DNA from: Bursaphelenchus xylophilus
Lineage: Eukaryota > Nematoda > Chromadorea > Rhabditida > Aphelenchoididae
Direction: 5' to 3'
DNA: 64,000 nt
NCBI GenBank assembly: GCA_904066235.2
Contig: CAJFCV020000001.1
Span: 3,658,001-3,722,000 of the forward strand
Positions 1 through 13,466 of this stretch are shown piece after piece (within the stretch, counting starts at the first letter, position 1; every line of letters starts with the position of its first letter). The translations under genes were made by a program, and so were the position numbers. The notes beneath the pieces were generated by a model, which was not told the origin of the DNA, searched no databases, and saw nothing but the letters and a program-made list of their open reading frames with translations.

Positions 1-2639
<2,639 letters not shown>

Positions 2640-3040
2640 GATTTTCTGGCCATGGCCGAGAAAAAACCAAACATTTTTCACGCTAAAAATCGCAATAAAA
2701 GCTGACCGGAGACCGCAAAAAAAAATAATCAAAAAGAAATTGCATGGAAAAATCCAAAAAATTTGAAAGCTTCGAAAAATTCAGAAAAAAGTTGAGCTTT
2801 TTCAACAGATGAGAAACTCTCGCCAAAAAGATGATGTAAAAATTTTTATAAAAAAGACGAGCGACAACAACTCAAAAAAAAAGTATAATTTTCCGAGAAC
2901 ACCCCGTGACAACTCCGCTTGTCAGGGCGAATTAGTGAAAGGAATTGTATATAGAAACGATAAGATTCCGGTAGAAGACACAAGATTTATTAGGATTTGT
3001 CGTAATAATTCAGTACAATAAACCGAATTATAAGTATTTT
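2640..3040. other. Spacer without recognised gene
   Basis: A/T-rich sequence between the palindrome array and the TGCACWGTGCA region. A plus-strand frame is open from 2809 to 3021, but it is Lys/Asn-rich with no recognisable family or clear splice signals, so I do not call it a gene. Confidence 0.5.
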
Positions 3041-3492
3041 ATTGCACTGTGCAGTCAAAAAAAAAATTTATTGATTTGCACGGTGCCAAAAAAAATATTT
3101 TTTTTTTCAACTGTAAGCATGTGCAAGACAAAAAAATTTTCTTGAACATACCATGCAAAAAAAATTTTTTTCCGGCACTGTGCAAAATAAAAAAAAATCT
3201 AAATTATTCACATAGCACCGTGCAAAAAATGCTTACAATTGCACTGTGCAGTCAAAAAAAATTTTAATGCACTGTGCGAAAAAAAATTTAGTGGCAATTG
3301 CGACTAAATGGTGATAAAAAAAGAAAAATATTTTTTCTCTGCACGGTGCAAAAATTCTGTTTGATTGCACAGTACAGAATAAAAATGAATTTAAACCGCA
3401 CCGTGCAACCAAACAAAAAATATTTTTTGACCGCACAGTGCAAGAAAAAATAATTTTTGATTGCACAGTGCAGATTAAAAAAATTTTTTTTT
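3041..3492. repeat. Irregular run of TGCACWGTGCA palindromes
   Basis: Many variants of TGCACTGTGCA/TGCACAGTGCA, separated by 15-40 bases of poly-A/T-like sequence. This is the degenerate left flank of the regular tandem array that follows. Confidence 0.8.
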
Positions 3493-4420
3493 GACTGCAC
3501 TGTGCAACAAAAATATAAAAATTTTCATTGCACAGTGCAGATTTTAAAATTTTTTGATTGCACAGTGCAAGAAAAAATAATTTTTGATTGCAAAGTGCAG
3601 ATTTAAAAAATTTTTGATTGCACGGTGCAGATTAAAAAAAAAATTTTTTTTTGACTGCACTGTGTAACAAATATATAAAAATTTTCATTGCACAGTGCAG
3701 ATTTTAAAATTTTTTGATTGCACAGTGCAAGAAAAAATAATTTTTGATTGCAAAGTGCAGATTTAAAAAATTTTTGATTGCACGGTGCAGATTAAAAAAA
3801 TTTTTTTTTGACTGCACTGTGCAACAAAAATATAAAAATTTTCATTGCACAGTGCAGATTTTAAAATTTTTTGATTGCACAGTGCAAGAAAAAATAATTT
3901 TTGATTGCAAAGTGCAGATTTAAAAAATTTTTGATTGCACGGTACAGATTAAAAAAAAATTTTTTTTGACTGCACTGTGCAACAAAAATATAAAAATTTT
4001 CATTGCACAGTGCAGATTTTAAAATTTTTTGATTGCACAGTGCAAGAAAAAATAATTTTTGATTGCAAAGTGCAGATTTAAAAAATTTTTGATTGCACGG
4101 TACAGATTAAAAAAAAAATTTTTTTTTGACTGCACTGTGCAACAAAAATATAAAAATTTTCATTGCACAGTGCAGATTTTAAAATTTTTTGATTGCACAG
4201 TGCAAGAAAAAATAATTTTTGATTGCAAAGTGCAGATTTAAAAAATTTTTGATTGCACGGTGCAGATTAAAAAAAAAATTTTTTTTGACTGCACTGTGCA
4301 ACAAAAATGTAAAAATTTTCATTGCACAGTGCAGATTTTAAAATTTTTTGATTGCACAGTGCGGATTAAAAAAAAAATTCTTTATTGCACAGCGCAGATT
4401 TAAAAAAAATTTTTTTTGTC
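3493..4420. repeat. Satellite-like tandem array, about 159-bp unit, six copies
   Basis: The unit starting GACTGCACTGTGCAACAAAA begins at 3493, 3653, 3810, 3968, 4128 and 4287, a period of 157-160 bp. Each unit contains several TGCACWGTGCA-type palindromes (one constant variant is TGCAAAGTGCA) separated by A/T runs. Copies are nearly identical apart from poly-A/T length, so the amplification is recent. The last unit degenerates after about 4350. Confidence 0.9.
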
Positions 4421-5077
4421 TGCCTCGTACAAGCTTAACTCAAAAAAATGACCAAAAAATTTTTAAAAAAGCGGAAATTAAGCCGCCAATCGCTGTTATG
4501 ATACCAAGACGGACTTTTTATCAATCATAAATCGCGCCGAATAATCGCATTAAAAAAATACAGAATGTTCTAGACGTTTAAATCAACAGTGCCGTCGCAC
4601 TTTCTCTCCTCGTTAAAAAAACTAATTATCATCAAAGAAAAGGCGATTTAAAATATTTTAAGAATAGCCTCACACGGAGACGATGTGGATAACATACAAA
4701 GAAAAGTAAAAATTTTGTAAAAGGTAATCGAGTTTACAGCGAAACGACTTTACAACTTTTAGAGAGCAAATGAATTTAATAAAGTGCGTTAAAGGCATGG
4801 GAAGGGGCAGAAATGTTTGTGTAAGTATGATGTTTGAGTGTCCAATATAATTGATCGTACTCTTTATAGATCTGACGAGAAGGTCTTGTCGGAACTGAAT
4901 CATTGATCAGTGATCAGAAAAATAACAAAAAAAGTTACAGCTGTTAGGCAAGCAAAGACTTAAAATATTATAGTAAGAGTTTCTGAGGGGGAAAGGAACT
5001 TTGTTGTGCGATCAGCACAAATTACTATCAGTCTGAAGCGAAGGGCAAAAAAGTCTACGCACTTTATAAAAATACTA
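4421..5077. other. Intergenic, nothing recognised
   Basis: Ordinary A/T-rich sequence. No splice-bounded coding segment, RNA gene or repeat copy was seen. Confidence 0.5.
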
Positions 5078-5192
5078 TCAGTCTGTCGGGAAAATAATAA
5101 GCGCTCTGCCGCATTGAAAATCACATCGTTGCCGGGAAAAGAGATCGCCGAGATTGGCGCAGCGACAATTGCTCATTATTTTCCCGACGGAA
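5078..5192. mobile_element. MITE family A, short copy
   Basis: Begins TCAGTCTGTCGGGAAAATAA after TA and ends ATTATTTTCCCGACGG. The right terminus is damaged and the interior is shortened relative to the usual 150 bp. Confidence 0.8.
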
Positions 5193-5330
5193 TGGAAATT
5201 TCCAAAACTTTGGCAAATTTTGAAAAAGGTCGGCGTGGGTCAACCTTGATTGGGCCACGAAATTATGGCAACTTGTAAGCTTTCTGAACTTTAGAAGCCG
5301 CCTTCTACCAACAAAAGTTAGGGAAATCTA

Positions 5331-5458
5331 ACAAGGAAAATACTTCTATGGGGTATGGAGTTACAGGTCGAGTCATATATCAAAAAAAAATCGCAAAATT
5401 TTTCTGATTCAGAATGTCTCGACCTGTAACTCCATACCCCACAGAAGTACTTTCCTCG
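5331..5458. mobile_element. MITE family B, short foldback copy
   Basis: Ends ACAAGGAAAATACTTCTATG and its inverse, flanked by TA. The arms are about 45 bp and contain GGGTATGGAGTTACAGGTCGA. A longer relative lies at 27671-28134. Confidence 0.85.
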
Positions 5459-5625
5459 TAAAAATGGTAAGCGTACACTTGCAGGAAACCACTTTGCGGG
5501 CAGCTAGAAGAACAGCAGATATTCTGCGGGTATGTTTAGAAATCAGCCGACATTTGTTTACAACGGGAAATTCTAACATTGGATTTGGCAACTAAATGAT
5601 GCAAATTAAGTTTCCAAGTCTATAA

Positions 5626-6366
5626 GTAGCTTGAATAGTTACCATAAGGTTAACCAGGCATTCTTAAAGGTTCAGAAATAGTTTTTTAAAACCATACTCC
5701 CATAACTTTGAAAGCGGCGGATGAATTCAATAGATTCATGTGCTTATCGGTACCAGGGAGTTTTCAATGCAAGAATTTTTGCCTTACTACGCAGATTACT
5801 GTAGAAAAAATGTAATTCTGATTGGTAAATGCCCTTTTTACACTTGGAAAAGTGCATAGGTGGCTTAATAGTTACCATAAGGTTAACTAGGCATTCTTAA
5901 AGTTTTAGAAACCATTTTTTTAAACAAACTCCCATAAAAGTGGTGGATGAGTTGAGTTCCATAGACTCTTGTTCTTATCAGTACTAAGGAGTCGTCAATG
6001 CATAAATGTGTCATACTACGCAGATTACTGTAGAAAATTGTAATTCTAATTGGTAAATGCCCTCTTTACACGTGGAAAATGTATACTAGGTGGCTTAATA
6101 GTTACCATAAAGTTAACCAGGCATTCTTAAAGGTTTAGAAACCATTTTTCTAAACAAACTCCCATAAAAGTGGTGGACGAGTTCAATAGAATCTTGTACA
6201 GGGTCTTACAAAAAACGTGAAGGAAAGTGGAAGGCTATAACTTCCGGCGGAGGCGGCGCAGAGACTTCGTATTTGAAATATGTATTTTTAAAAGGAGTCG
6301 TCAATGCAAAAATGTTATCATACTACGCGGATTACTGTAGGGAAATCGTAATTCTAACTGGTAAAT
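5626..6366. repeat. Three tandem units of about 225-275 bp
   Basis: Units start near 5626, 5851 and 6092 with GCTTRAATAGTTACCATAAR-GTTAACYAGGCATTC, and each ends with ACTACGCRGATTACTGTAG and a TTGGTAAAT-like end. The third unit carries an extra insertion around 6200-6270. A diverged fourth copy lies at about 8938-9170. Confidence 0.85.
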
Positions 6367-6966
6367 CAGCAAAAGTCAGCAAAGTCCTTGCCCGGAAGAC
6401 ACGTCGAAAACACGTCTACCGAGAAGAAAAACGTTTATTAAAAGCACTGTCTTTATAAGCATAGGTGTTTACACATATACATGTGGCAACACGCCGGTCT
6501 TCTTGTTCCCATGAAGAGCCACAGGCATTTCTTTCTTAAACTCTCGTTTTTAACCCACATACTACAGAGTGAAAAGCAGCCATGTTTTGTAGGCTTTTCT
6601 GTAAGTTGAAGAGCCCAAACATCTTGTGTAGCCTTTTGGCCTTTTACGGAAGACAAACAAGATGATACTACATACCACCCGAACAGTTTATTCAACACTT
6701 CTTTCAGTTTTTTTACACTGAAAGCCTCTTAATAACAAGAGCAAAAGACTGAAAAATAGTTCCGCTTGCCGCGAATACGAGATGGTTTTTGAAAATGTAT
6801 CTTGTGACGTGCAGACTGGTCGGCCTTTGTCATTCTTACGATAAGTACAAATAAGGTAAGTGCAAAAAAAGGAGAAGGTAGTCAGAGTATTTGGGGGTCT
6901 CGGTATGTACAACGAAACGCAAGGAATAAATGTATTTCATCGGACAATAAAGACCGCCTATTGTCA
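6367..6966. other. Intergenic, nothing recognised
   Basis: Two minus-strand frames are open at about 6453-6912, but they show no family signature and no convincing splice or start context. No repeat family was recognised. Confidence 0.4.
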
Positions 6967-7122
6967 TCAGTTTGTCGGGAAAATAACGAGCACTCTGTCG
7001 CATCCAAAATCGCAATCACCGCCGAGAAAATAAACTGTATCGCGGCTAAATCAAATTGCTGCTCACTTCAGCGACTCGATCGGCGCAGCGAGATAGTGCT
7101 CATTATTTTTCCGACAAACTGA
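6967..7122. mobile_element. MITE family A copy
   Basis: TCAGTTTGTCGGGAAAATAA at the left and TTTTTCCGACAAACTGA at the right, flanked by TA. A stray second right terminus follows at about 7130-7150. Confidence 0.9.
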
Positions 7123-7543
7123 TAGATAGCTTTTTTTCCGACAAACTGATAGAGAGAGTCTATGCTCAAAGGTGTAGCACGAACTTTGTTTAGGACAAAA
7201 ATATGATATTTGGGGAACTACAGGCTAATTTTATAAATACCTTATATCATTTTGGACCGAAACATTTCACTAAAATTAGAATGGCGTTTGTAACAAACCC
7301 TGTAGTTGCGAAAGTACTGAACACAAGATATGTGCTCATTACAAAAGAACAGAAGTCCAAATTATTCTCCTCAACCATGGGACTTTTTGAGGGGTTCTTG
7401 TACAAAATGTGTACATCGTAATTTTTGGCCAAGTGGATCGGACTACTATTATATGATGTTATTCATAGAGGGATACTCGTGCCGACTCGATAATAAAAGG
7501 TTAAACGTTAAAATATTTTTCCAATGGGGATAAAAACGTGGTT
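7123..7543. other. Spacer with unidentified open frame
   Basis: A plus-strand frame at 7203-7421 continues in another frame to about 7490. It might be a decayed coding remnant, but I recognise no family. Confidence 0.3.
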
Positions 7544-7746
7544 ACTAGCCCATCCACAAAGTCATCAGAGTGATTTCAGTGACATGCATTGGCATTGTGC
7601 CGAAACATAAGCTCACTTTGCACTGTGAAATTTAATGCTTTTTGCAATGTGCAATAAGCTTTACTGAGCCACCGCTCGCACTGATTTTTTTGCACTGCGC
7701 AAACGCAAAAAATGACTGTGGCGACTTTACAAAAAGAATAGTACTA
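7544..7746. mobile_element. Foldback family D copy
   Basis: Left end ACTAGCCCATCCACAAAGTC, right end GACTTTACAAAAAGAATAGT (degenerate). The interior carries TGCACTGTG/TGCACTGCGCA palindromes. Confidence 0.65.
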
Positions 7747-7753
7747 ATCCTAG

Positions 7754-7960
7754 GCGGGCCAAAAAGTCTTGACATGTCTGCAAGTTTTTGCGTGTCTTTT
7801 TTCTCTCTTTCTCTGCGAAATCAAGACAAAGTGTAAAAAACCGATAGCGAAGAGTCTATTCCGGTCACCGGACTCCTCAGTTTGACGTGCGACGCCTTGT
7901 CGCAACATCGAATTTATGCGCCCGCACGGTGTAAAAATATGTCAAGACTTTTTGGCCCGC
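7754..7960. mobile_element. Foldback element ending GCGGGCCAAAAAGTCTTGAC
   Basis: The left end at 7754 and its exact inverse ending at 7960 form 22-bp perfect termini ending ACATG/CATGT-like. The interior includes a GGTCACCGGACTCCTCAGTT stretch that recurs inverted at about 9975-9995 in a family G copy. Confidence 0.75.
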
Positions 7961-8723
7961 TTAGTACGTCCGGAACGTCGTCCTACTTGCAAAATCAGAA
8001 GGCTTTTTACTCTGCGTCGCACTATCAACACTCGTTCCAACATGAGAATTTGTCGCGTTCACTGCTGCAAAGACGGGAAAACAATCCCCACCTTCAGGCC
8101 GGGGTCGAAGGAAAAATGGTAAGGGGGGACCAAGGTAATTTTCATAAATTTTTTGCGCTGTGCATGTCGCTGAAATCACTCCAGCGAACGGACTAGTACC
8201 TTATAATCTTACAAAAAAATGCCGCAAAAAGTTAAAAAATCCCAAAAAAGCTCCCGCAAAGGTCAAAACCACAAGCAAAAGTCGTTTTTTATTATGTCCT
8301 CAAAATAGCAATCGCAGACAGGGTGTTTGCGAGAAAACAAAGTCGAAACTCAACGTAAAAACCCCCGATTTAGCGTAGCAGTCAAAAAAAAGAAGGTGCG
8401 AGGAGAATAGTTTAGCCAAAAAAAGTGTATTTCAAACGCCAATCGAACGGGAAAACGGGCTGCAGGGCAACAAATCAATTTATTATTGTCTTTTCGAAAA
8501 CGCGCAGTTTTGGGTGGAAAAATAAATTTGGAGAGATGGAATTTTTAGAAATAACTTTTGTTGCACGCTGTGAAGCAAAAGAATTTTTTGGGGAAATCTT
8601 GCGAAATTTCACTTTGCGCTTTTTAGCGATCGTTGAGAAAATCAATGACATTGGGTTTGGGAGAGCGCGGGAAATGAGGAGAGTCGGAGGCTAGAAGAAC
8701 CACTGCTGGCCTTTTTACAGCGG
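7961..8723. other. Mixed repeat debris
   Basis: Contains a further family D-like right end (CTCCAGCGAACGGACTAGTA, near 8180-8199) and open but unrecognisable plus-strand frames at 8160-8694. No gene was supported. Confidence 0.4.
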
Positions 8724-8937
8724 CGGACCTGATCCAGCGGCAAAAAGAGTATCATTTTGCATCCGGGAAGTATCAGAAATGTGGCAAAATACCTCCCTCT
8801 ACAAGTGAGAAAACTCCAATTTCAAAATCGCGCATCTTCTTTCAAGTATTTTTAATTGGGAAAGGAGACATTTTGCTAGATTTTTTGATACTTCCCGGAT
8901 GCAAAATGGTACGTTTTTTGCCACTGTATCAGGTCCG
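8724..8937. mobile_element. Foldback family C copy
   Basis: The arms CGGACCTGATCCAGCGGC and their inverse GCCACTGTATCAGGTCCG enclose about 70-bp arms containing GCATCCGGGAAGTATC. Confidence 0.85.
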
Positions 8938-9170
8938 TCATTGCAGAAGTCGGCCAACATTTGCCTACAACAGGAAATTCAAACGATAGATTTGGCAGTT
9001 AGTTGGCGAATTACGTTTCCACATGTAGAAGTGGCTTGGGTTATTATCATAAGGTTAACTCCTATAACTTTGAAAGCGGCGGGTAAATTTGATTGATTCA
9101 TGTAATGCAAAATTTATATAATATTATACTACGCAAATTACGATGAGGAAATCGTGATTCCAATTGGTAA
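8938..9170. repeat. Diverged copy of the 5626-6366 repeat unit
   Basis: Shares GGAAATTCAAACGATAGATT-like, CATAAGGTTAACTC and CTACGCAAATTACGATGAGG segments with the tandem units at 5570-6366, at clearly lower identity. Confidence 0.65.
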
Positions 9171-9705
9171 ATACTAAGGGGCTATTTATTTAGAAAAAAA
9201 AATTCCGAAAAAGTCGAGTTTATCAAAATCACATGAGAGTTTGACATGACGCCTGACGCGTCAAATTAACGACTTAACGACCTCATTATATGTATATACA
9301 AACATATGACTAGTCTTTTCATAAAGTACGCAGACTTTTATGACTAGTCTTTTCACAAAGTGCGTAGACTTTTTGCCGCTGCGCATAGTGCATTTTTCCT
9401 CATTTCAGACATTTTGCTGCGGTAAATCTGTTATAACACTCCACGTATGATTCTTCCGACAGACTGATACTACTCGCGCCATAAATTCCCGACAGATTTA
9501 TCGCGGATGTCGCAAGAAAAAAATTGTGTGAACTTGCGAAAAAGAGCATGCTGTAAGTGCAAAAAACGGGGAATCTCCGAGGCATGTGCGAAAAAATAAA
9601 GACGAACTATGCAAAATTTCTACTGACTTTATGGCATGAGAAATCCACATCTCCATAAGGTTTTTGTATGCACTTCCATTCGCAGAATCGCTGAGAATAG
9701 AGGTA

Positions 9706-9869
9706 CATGACTTCAGCGACATGCACTGTGCGAAAAAAAGTTCACTTTCCACTGTGCAATTTTTGGCTTTTTGCACCGTGCAATAAGCTTCATTGGGCTA
9801 TCGCTCCCATTGAGTTTTTTGTACTGTGCAAGCGCCAAAAACCGCTCCGGCGACTTTAAGAAAGGACTA
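9706..9869. mobile_element. Foldback family D copy
   Basis: Left end near GACTTCAGCGACATGCACTG, right end CGACTTTAAGAAAGGACTAGTA. The interior has TGCACTGTGC and GCACCGTGCAATAAGC motifs. Confidence 0.7.
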
Positions 9870-9876
9870 GTATTAC

Positions 9877-10257
9877 ACTAGTAGTCACGCCATAAAGTCC
9901 GTAGAATTTGTACAGTATCTTTTTTCGCCTGTGTCGCGGCGACTTCTTGTTTTTGCACTACGCACGTTAAACTGAGGAGTCCGGTGACCGGAATAGACTC
10001 TTCGCTATCGGTTTTTCACACTTCGCCCTGATTTCGCAGAGAAAGAGAGAAAAAATACACACAAAGACGTACTCTCTCGCCCCAAAAATTCCCCATTTCT
10101 TCCCCGACAAAACTTTTTTTCGTGTCTTTTTTTCGCGAATTGCCAATCCATTCACCGGACTGTTTTATAGCTTATCTCAGTTTGATGTGCTACGACATGG
10201 ACTTTTCTGCGAGCGATGTTGCCGAAAAAACTCTTCGGACTTTATGTCGCGACTAGT
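9877..10257. mobile_element. Foldback family G copy
   Basis: ACTAGTAGTCACGCCATAAA at the left and GGACTTTATGTCGCGACTAG at the right, about 30-bp arms. The interior shares segments with the element at 7754-7960. Confidence 0.75.
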
Positions 10258-10671
10258 CGTAGTCCATTCGGAACGTCGCCTTGCAAAAGCCGAAAAAATT
10301 TACTCCGCGTCGCACTATAAACACCCGTTCCAACATGAGAGTTCGTCGCGTTCGGTGCAGCAAAGACGGGAAAACAAGCCCCACTTCAGACAGCCAAAGA
10401 TTATAACAAAATTACAGCGCTACGCACTCCATGTGCTTCGCCGGCCGAACGTGACTCGAAGGTTCTGGGCATCAATGAGTAGCTTGATAATGATGTAAAA
10501 AGTGGAGGTGATTATAGGGGCTGGAATTTTGTTAAAGTACACATTAATTACATGGCGGAAATGAAGGGAACAAAAACTATAGGCGCGACGGGAAGTGCTC
10601 AAAACAAAGTCGTCGACGTAACGACGACATAATTGTCGTATTTTTAGTGCGTCTGGACTGAGGCGACAACA

Positions 10672-10806
10672 TCGGTCCGTCGGGAAAATAACGAGCATTT
10701 TGTCGTATGGAAAGTCACGTCGCCGCCGAGCAAATGAATTGTGTCGCGTCAGAATTAAGTCGCTTTTTACTACAGCATTGTGCTCATTAATTTCCCGACA
10801 GACTGA
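10672..10806. mobile_element. MITE family A copy
   Basis: Termini TCGGTCCGTCGGGAAAATAA and TTAATTTCCCGACAGACTGA. Confidence 0.85.
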
Positions 10807-12060
10807 TAAGTGCGAGCGTTAGTCAAACTAGCCTAGTAAAAGCTGTTTTATGACCTTGATTTAATCGATATGGCGTTTCGTCGCAAATGGAATTTTCGAG
10901 AAAATTATGACTGTTTTTCTCTTGCCTAGCCGGCTTAAAACCTTGATCTCTGGTCAGAAACTAATGTTTTAAACTTTTGATTTTTTGTGACTAATTTTGC
11001 CATTAAAAAATATTATCAAACAACTTTGTCAGCTAAAATCTTTTGTCAATCGATAGTGTGTGGACGAAATGTCCAAGCGCCTTAGGAAATGCGAACTTGG
11101 ACTAAAAAAGTTGGTAATGGCTTAAACTTATCAGTTTTGGAAGAAAGCCCTAGTTGTTTAACAGATTGACTACGAAATCGACTAAAATTTAGATCTATTT
11201 CGGTGTTTTTACTTGTGACAAAAACCCAAATCAAAGAGGAGCTCGGTTTTTTCGCTATTCTGGCCCAGCCCGGTCTTCTGAGCCAAGTTTATCATGCGCT
11301 AGGGGGGCTAGGGGTTCTCAGATGATACGTTGATCCCGACTAGCGTCAACGGCGTCGCTGTTTGTGACAGAATGCTATGCCCCTCCCCCCCCCAAAAAAT
11401 CAAAATATTCCCTGTGGCAGAAGACGAGTTATACGCAAAAAAAGTTTTTTGTCTGACCCACTCTCCCAATTTCGCGTGCTCTCCTTAAAACAAGGTCCTC
11501 GAATATCATGAATGCTTTTGGAAGCAAGATAAACGTTTTCAGAGATTGAATAGAATAAAATGCTTTGCTATAATCAGGCTTTGCATGATAAATCTCTTGC
11601 TGTTATCTTTTGTTGCACTTTTAAAAAGAGGCTTCATTGCGCTTTAATTTAATCACAGAGCAAGAGAAAGCGTATTTTACACTCCCTAAACCAAGTCCAA
11701 TTAGCGACCAACTTGTCTACAAAGTTGAATAAAGTTCCGCATAAAGCTGTTTTCAAGTTTGGAAGCACGAAAATGGAGAAAAAGAAGGGAGAACCGCGTG
11801 GTCAACGGCTGTTTTTATCAATAATCGCTTGACGCGGGAGAGGCGAAGGGGTCAGACACGCCGATGAACACAGCCGAAGGTGGGTTGTGAAGGCTACAGT
11901 CAAGTCATAATTAGAGAATTGTAAAAACAAACAGTTGGTTCTTTTGTCTCTACGTGTGGCGTAGTCTCGCATCGACAAAGATTGTTGAAGATTTCGGCTA
12001 CAGCAAAACTACGATAGGGCTAAAATTTTCAGGAATTGCTGTGTGGGCCCTTTGTGGCTA
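10807..12060. other. Intergenic, nothing recognised
   Basis: Includes a short C-run near 11383-11393. No gene, RNA or clear repeat was seen. Confidence 0.5.
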
Positions 12061-12440
12061 ACAGGGGAAGTACGCCAAGAGCGAAGCTGAGGTTTCGGTG
12101 AAGATTGGCACAAATTTAACATAATTTCTTCTAAAACATACGCGAAATTCCTAGCTTTCGCTATACAGAAACGACCGAGATTTTTAAGACAAAAGTTGAC
12201 GAGAAAGTACCGTATTTTTTTTACGAATTTTGGCATAGGCAGTTTCGTATGAGTTTGCATACCATCTAAGGTGTTTTGACAAAAAATCTATTCTTTCCTC
12301 GAAAAATTGGCAAATTTTCGGCCAAAAAATATTTCTCTGTGACCGCTCTCACATCTCTGTCGGCCGCAAAGATTGTAGAATATTTAATCTGCCTTTGAAA
12401 AGCGCGAGCATTGATACATGACCCGTCCCCAAGATGTGTG
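12061..12440. mobile_element. Repeat family F, diverged copy
   Basis: Starts ACAGGGGAAGTACGCCAAGA and follows the family order: GCGACGCT-like, CAGAAACRACCGAGATTTT, GACCGCTCTC, then GGCGGCAAAGAT-like. The right terminus is lost. Confidence 0.7.
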
Positions 12441-12785
12441 CAAAATTTAAAAAAAAAATCCTAAATCTTAAATAGGCTTAGGGTATTCCCGTTGTAAATA
12501 AAGGCTCACTGTCCTCCTCAAGTATTTCGATTTTCTAATAGAAAGTGTAAACTTTCCTATACTCTCCTTTTGTAGGCTAATTGTAAGGGCTCCGTCGAGC
12601 GTATTAAGATTCGGTTGGCTGGGATCCTCAAGGCGCCGTTGACTCTCGCTCAAAATATGGCCTGTGTCGGGGAATCCGTTTTTTTCAGAAATGCCTTGGG
12701 GGTTGGATCCGAAAAGAGCACCTGGATCGGCTTGACCCTCCCTTAACATACTATTCTTTTCTCAAGGTACCTTTCTCGACCAGGT

Positions 12786-12845
12786 GTCCTGCTTGCCAAG
12801 GGGCTCTCTTCGCCAAGGTGCCCTCTTCGCCAAGGTGCCCTCTTT
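12786..12845. repeat. Three tandem 17-19-bp units
   Basis: TCTTCGCCAAGGTGCCC occurs twice exactly, preceded by a diverged copy (CTTGCCAAGGGGCTC) and followed by the start of a fourth. The stretch 12441-13466 around it has no recognisable gene. Confidence 0.7.
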
Positions 12846-13466
12846 GGACCAAATCGTCTTGGGCTTATGTAAAAAAGTAAGAAATAGTGGAACTGATATG
12901 TATTGACAAAGTTACCCTAGTCCAGTCGCCTATGGCGGCAATCTCTAACAAAAAACGTGTTTAAAGCGTACTAATTATGGGTGGCCATTTTTTGACCAGG
13001 CCAAAAGAACATATTGCCCTAGTACGTGCTAGGCCTGCACTACATTACCAAAAGTTTAAAATCGCACGTCTTAGTATTGCATAAGCTTTACACTGATACC
13101 ATATTTATCTACCTTCGATCACTCTCTCCTGCGTTAGAGCGCATCACCTTGGGGTGGCCGTTTTTTAATCACCACTGAACATAAGTACATTTAGATCTAC
13201 GCGAATGGTAGAAAATGCTTTCAAGACTTTTAAGAAGGTGTTTGTTTTATAATACTTTCAGGGCTTTCGCTGAAAGAATCAACGACGACTAAACACAATG
13301 TAAAATACGTTTTCTTTCATGGTCAAATCTGCATTTACTGTGCACAACAATATGTTACAGACATTGTCAGACAAAATAACAAAATATAAGTGTATTCGTC
13401 CAAATATTTGTGCGGAGATCGTTGATTACTCGGTTGTAAAATACGGTAACGTCAAAGTTGAAACTA

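Noticed and set aside
3493..4420. CRISPR-like array
   Set aside because: The spacers are not unique and the whole 159-bp unit is repeated; the genome is eukaryotic.
9400..10698. Several open frames of 60-100 codons
   Set aside because: They lie within D, G and A repeat copies and recur wherever those repeats occur.
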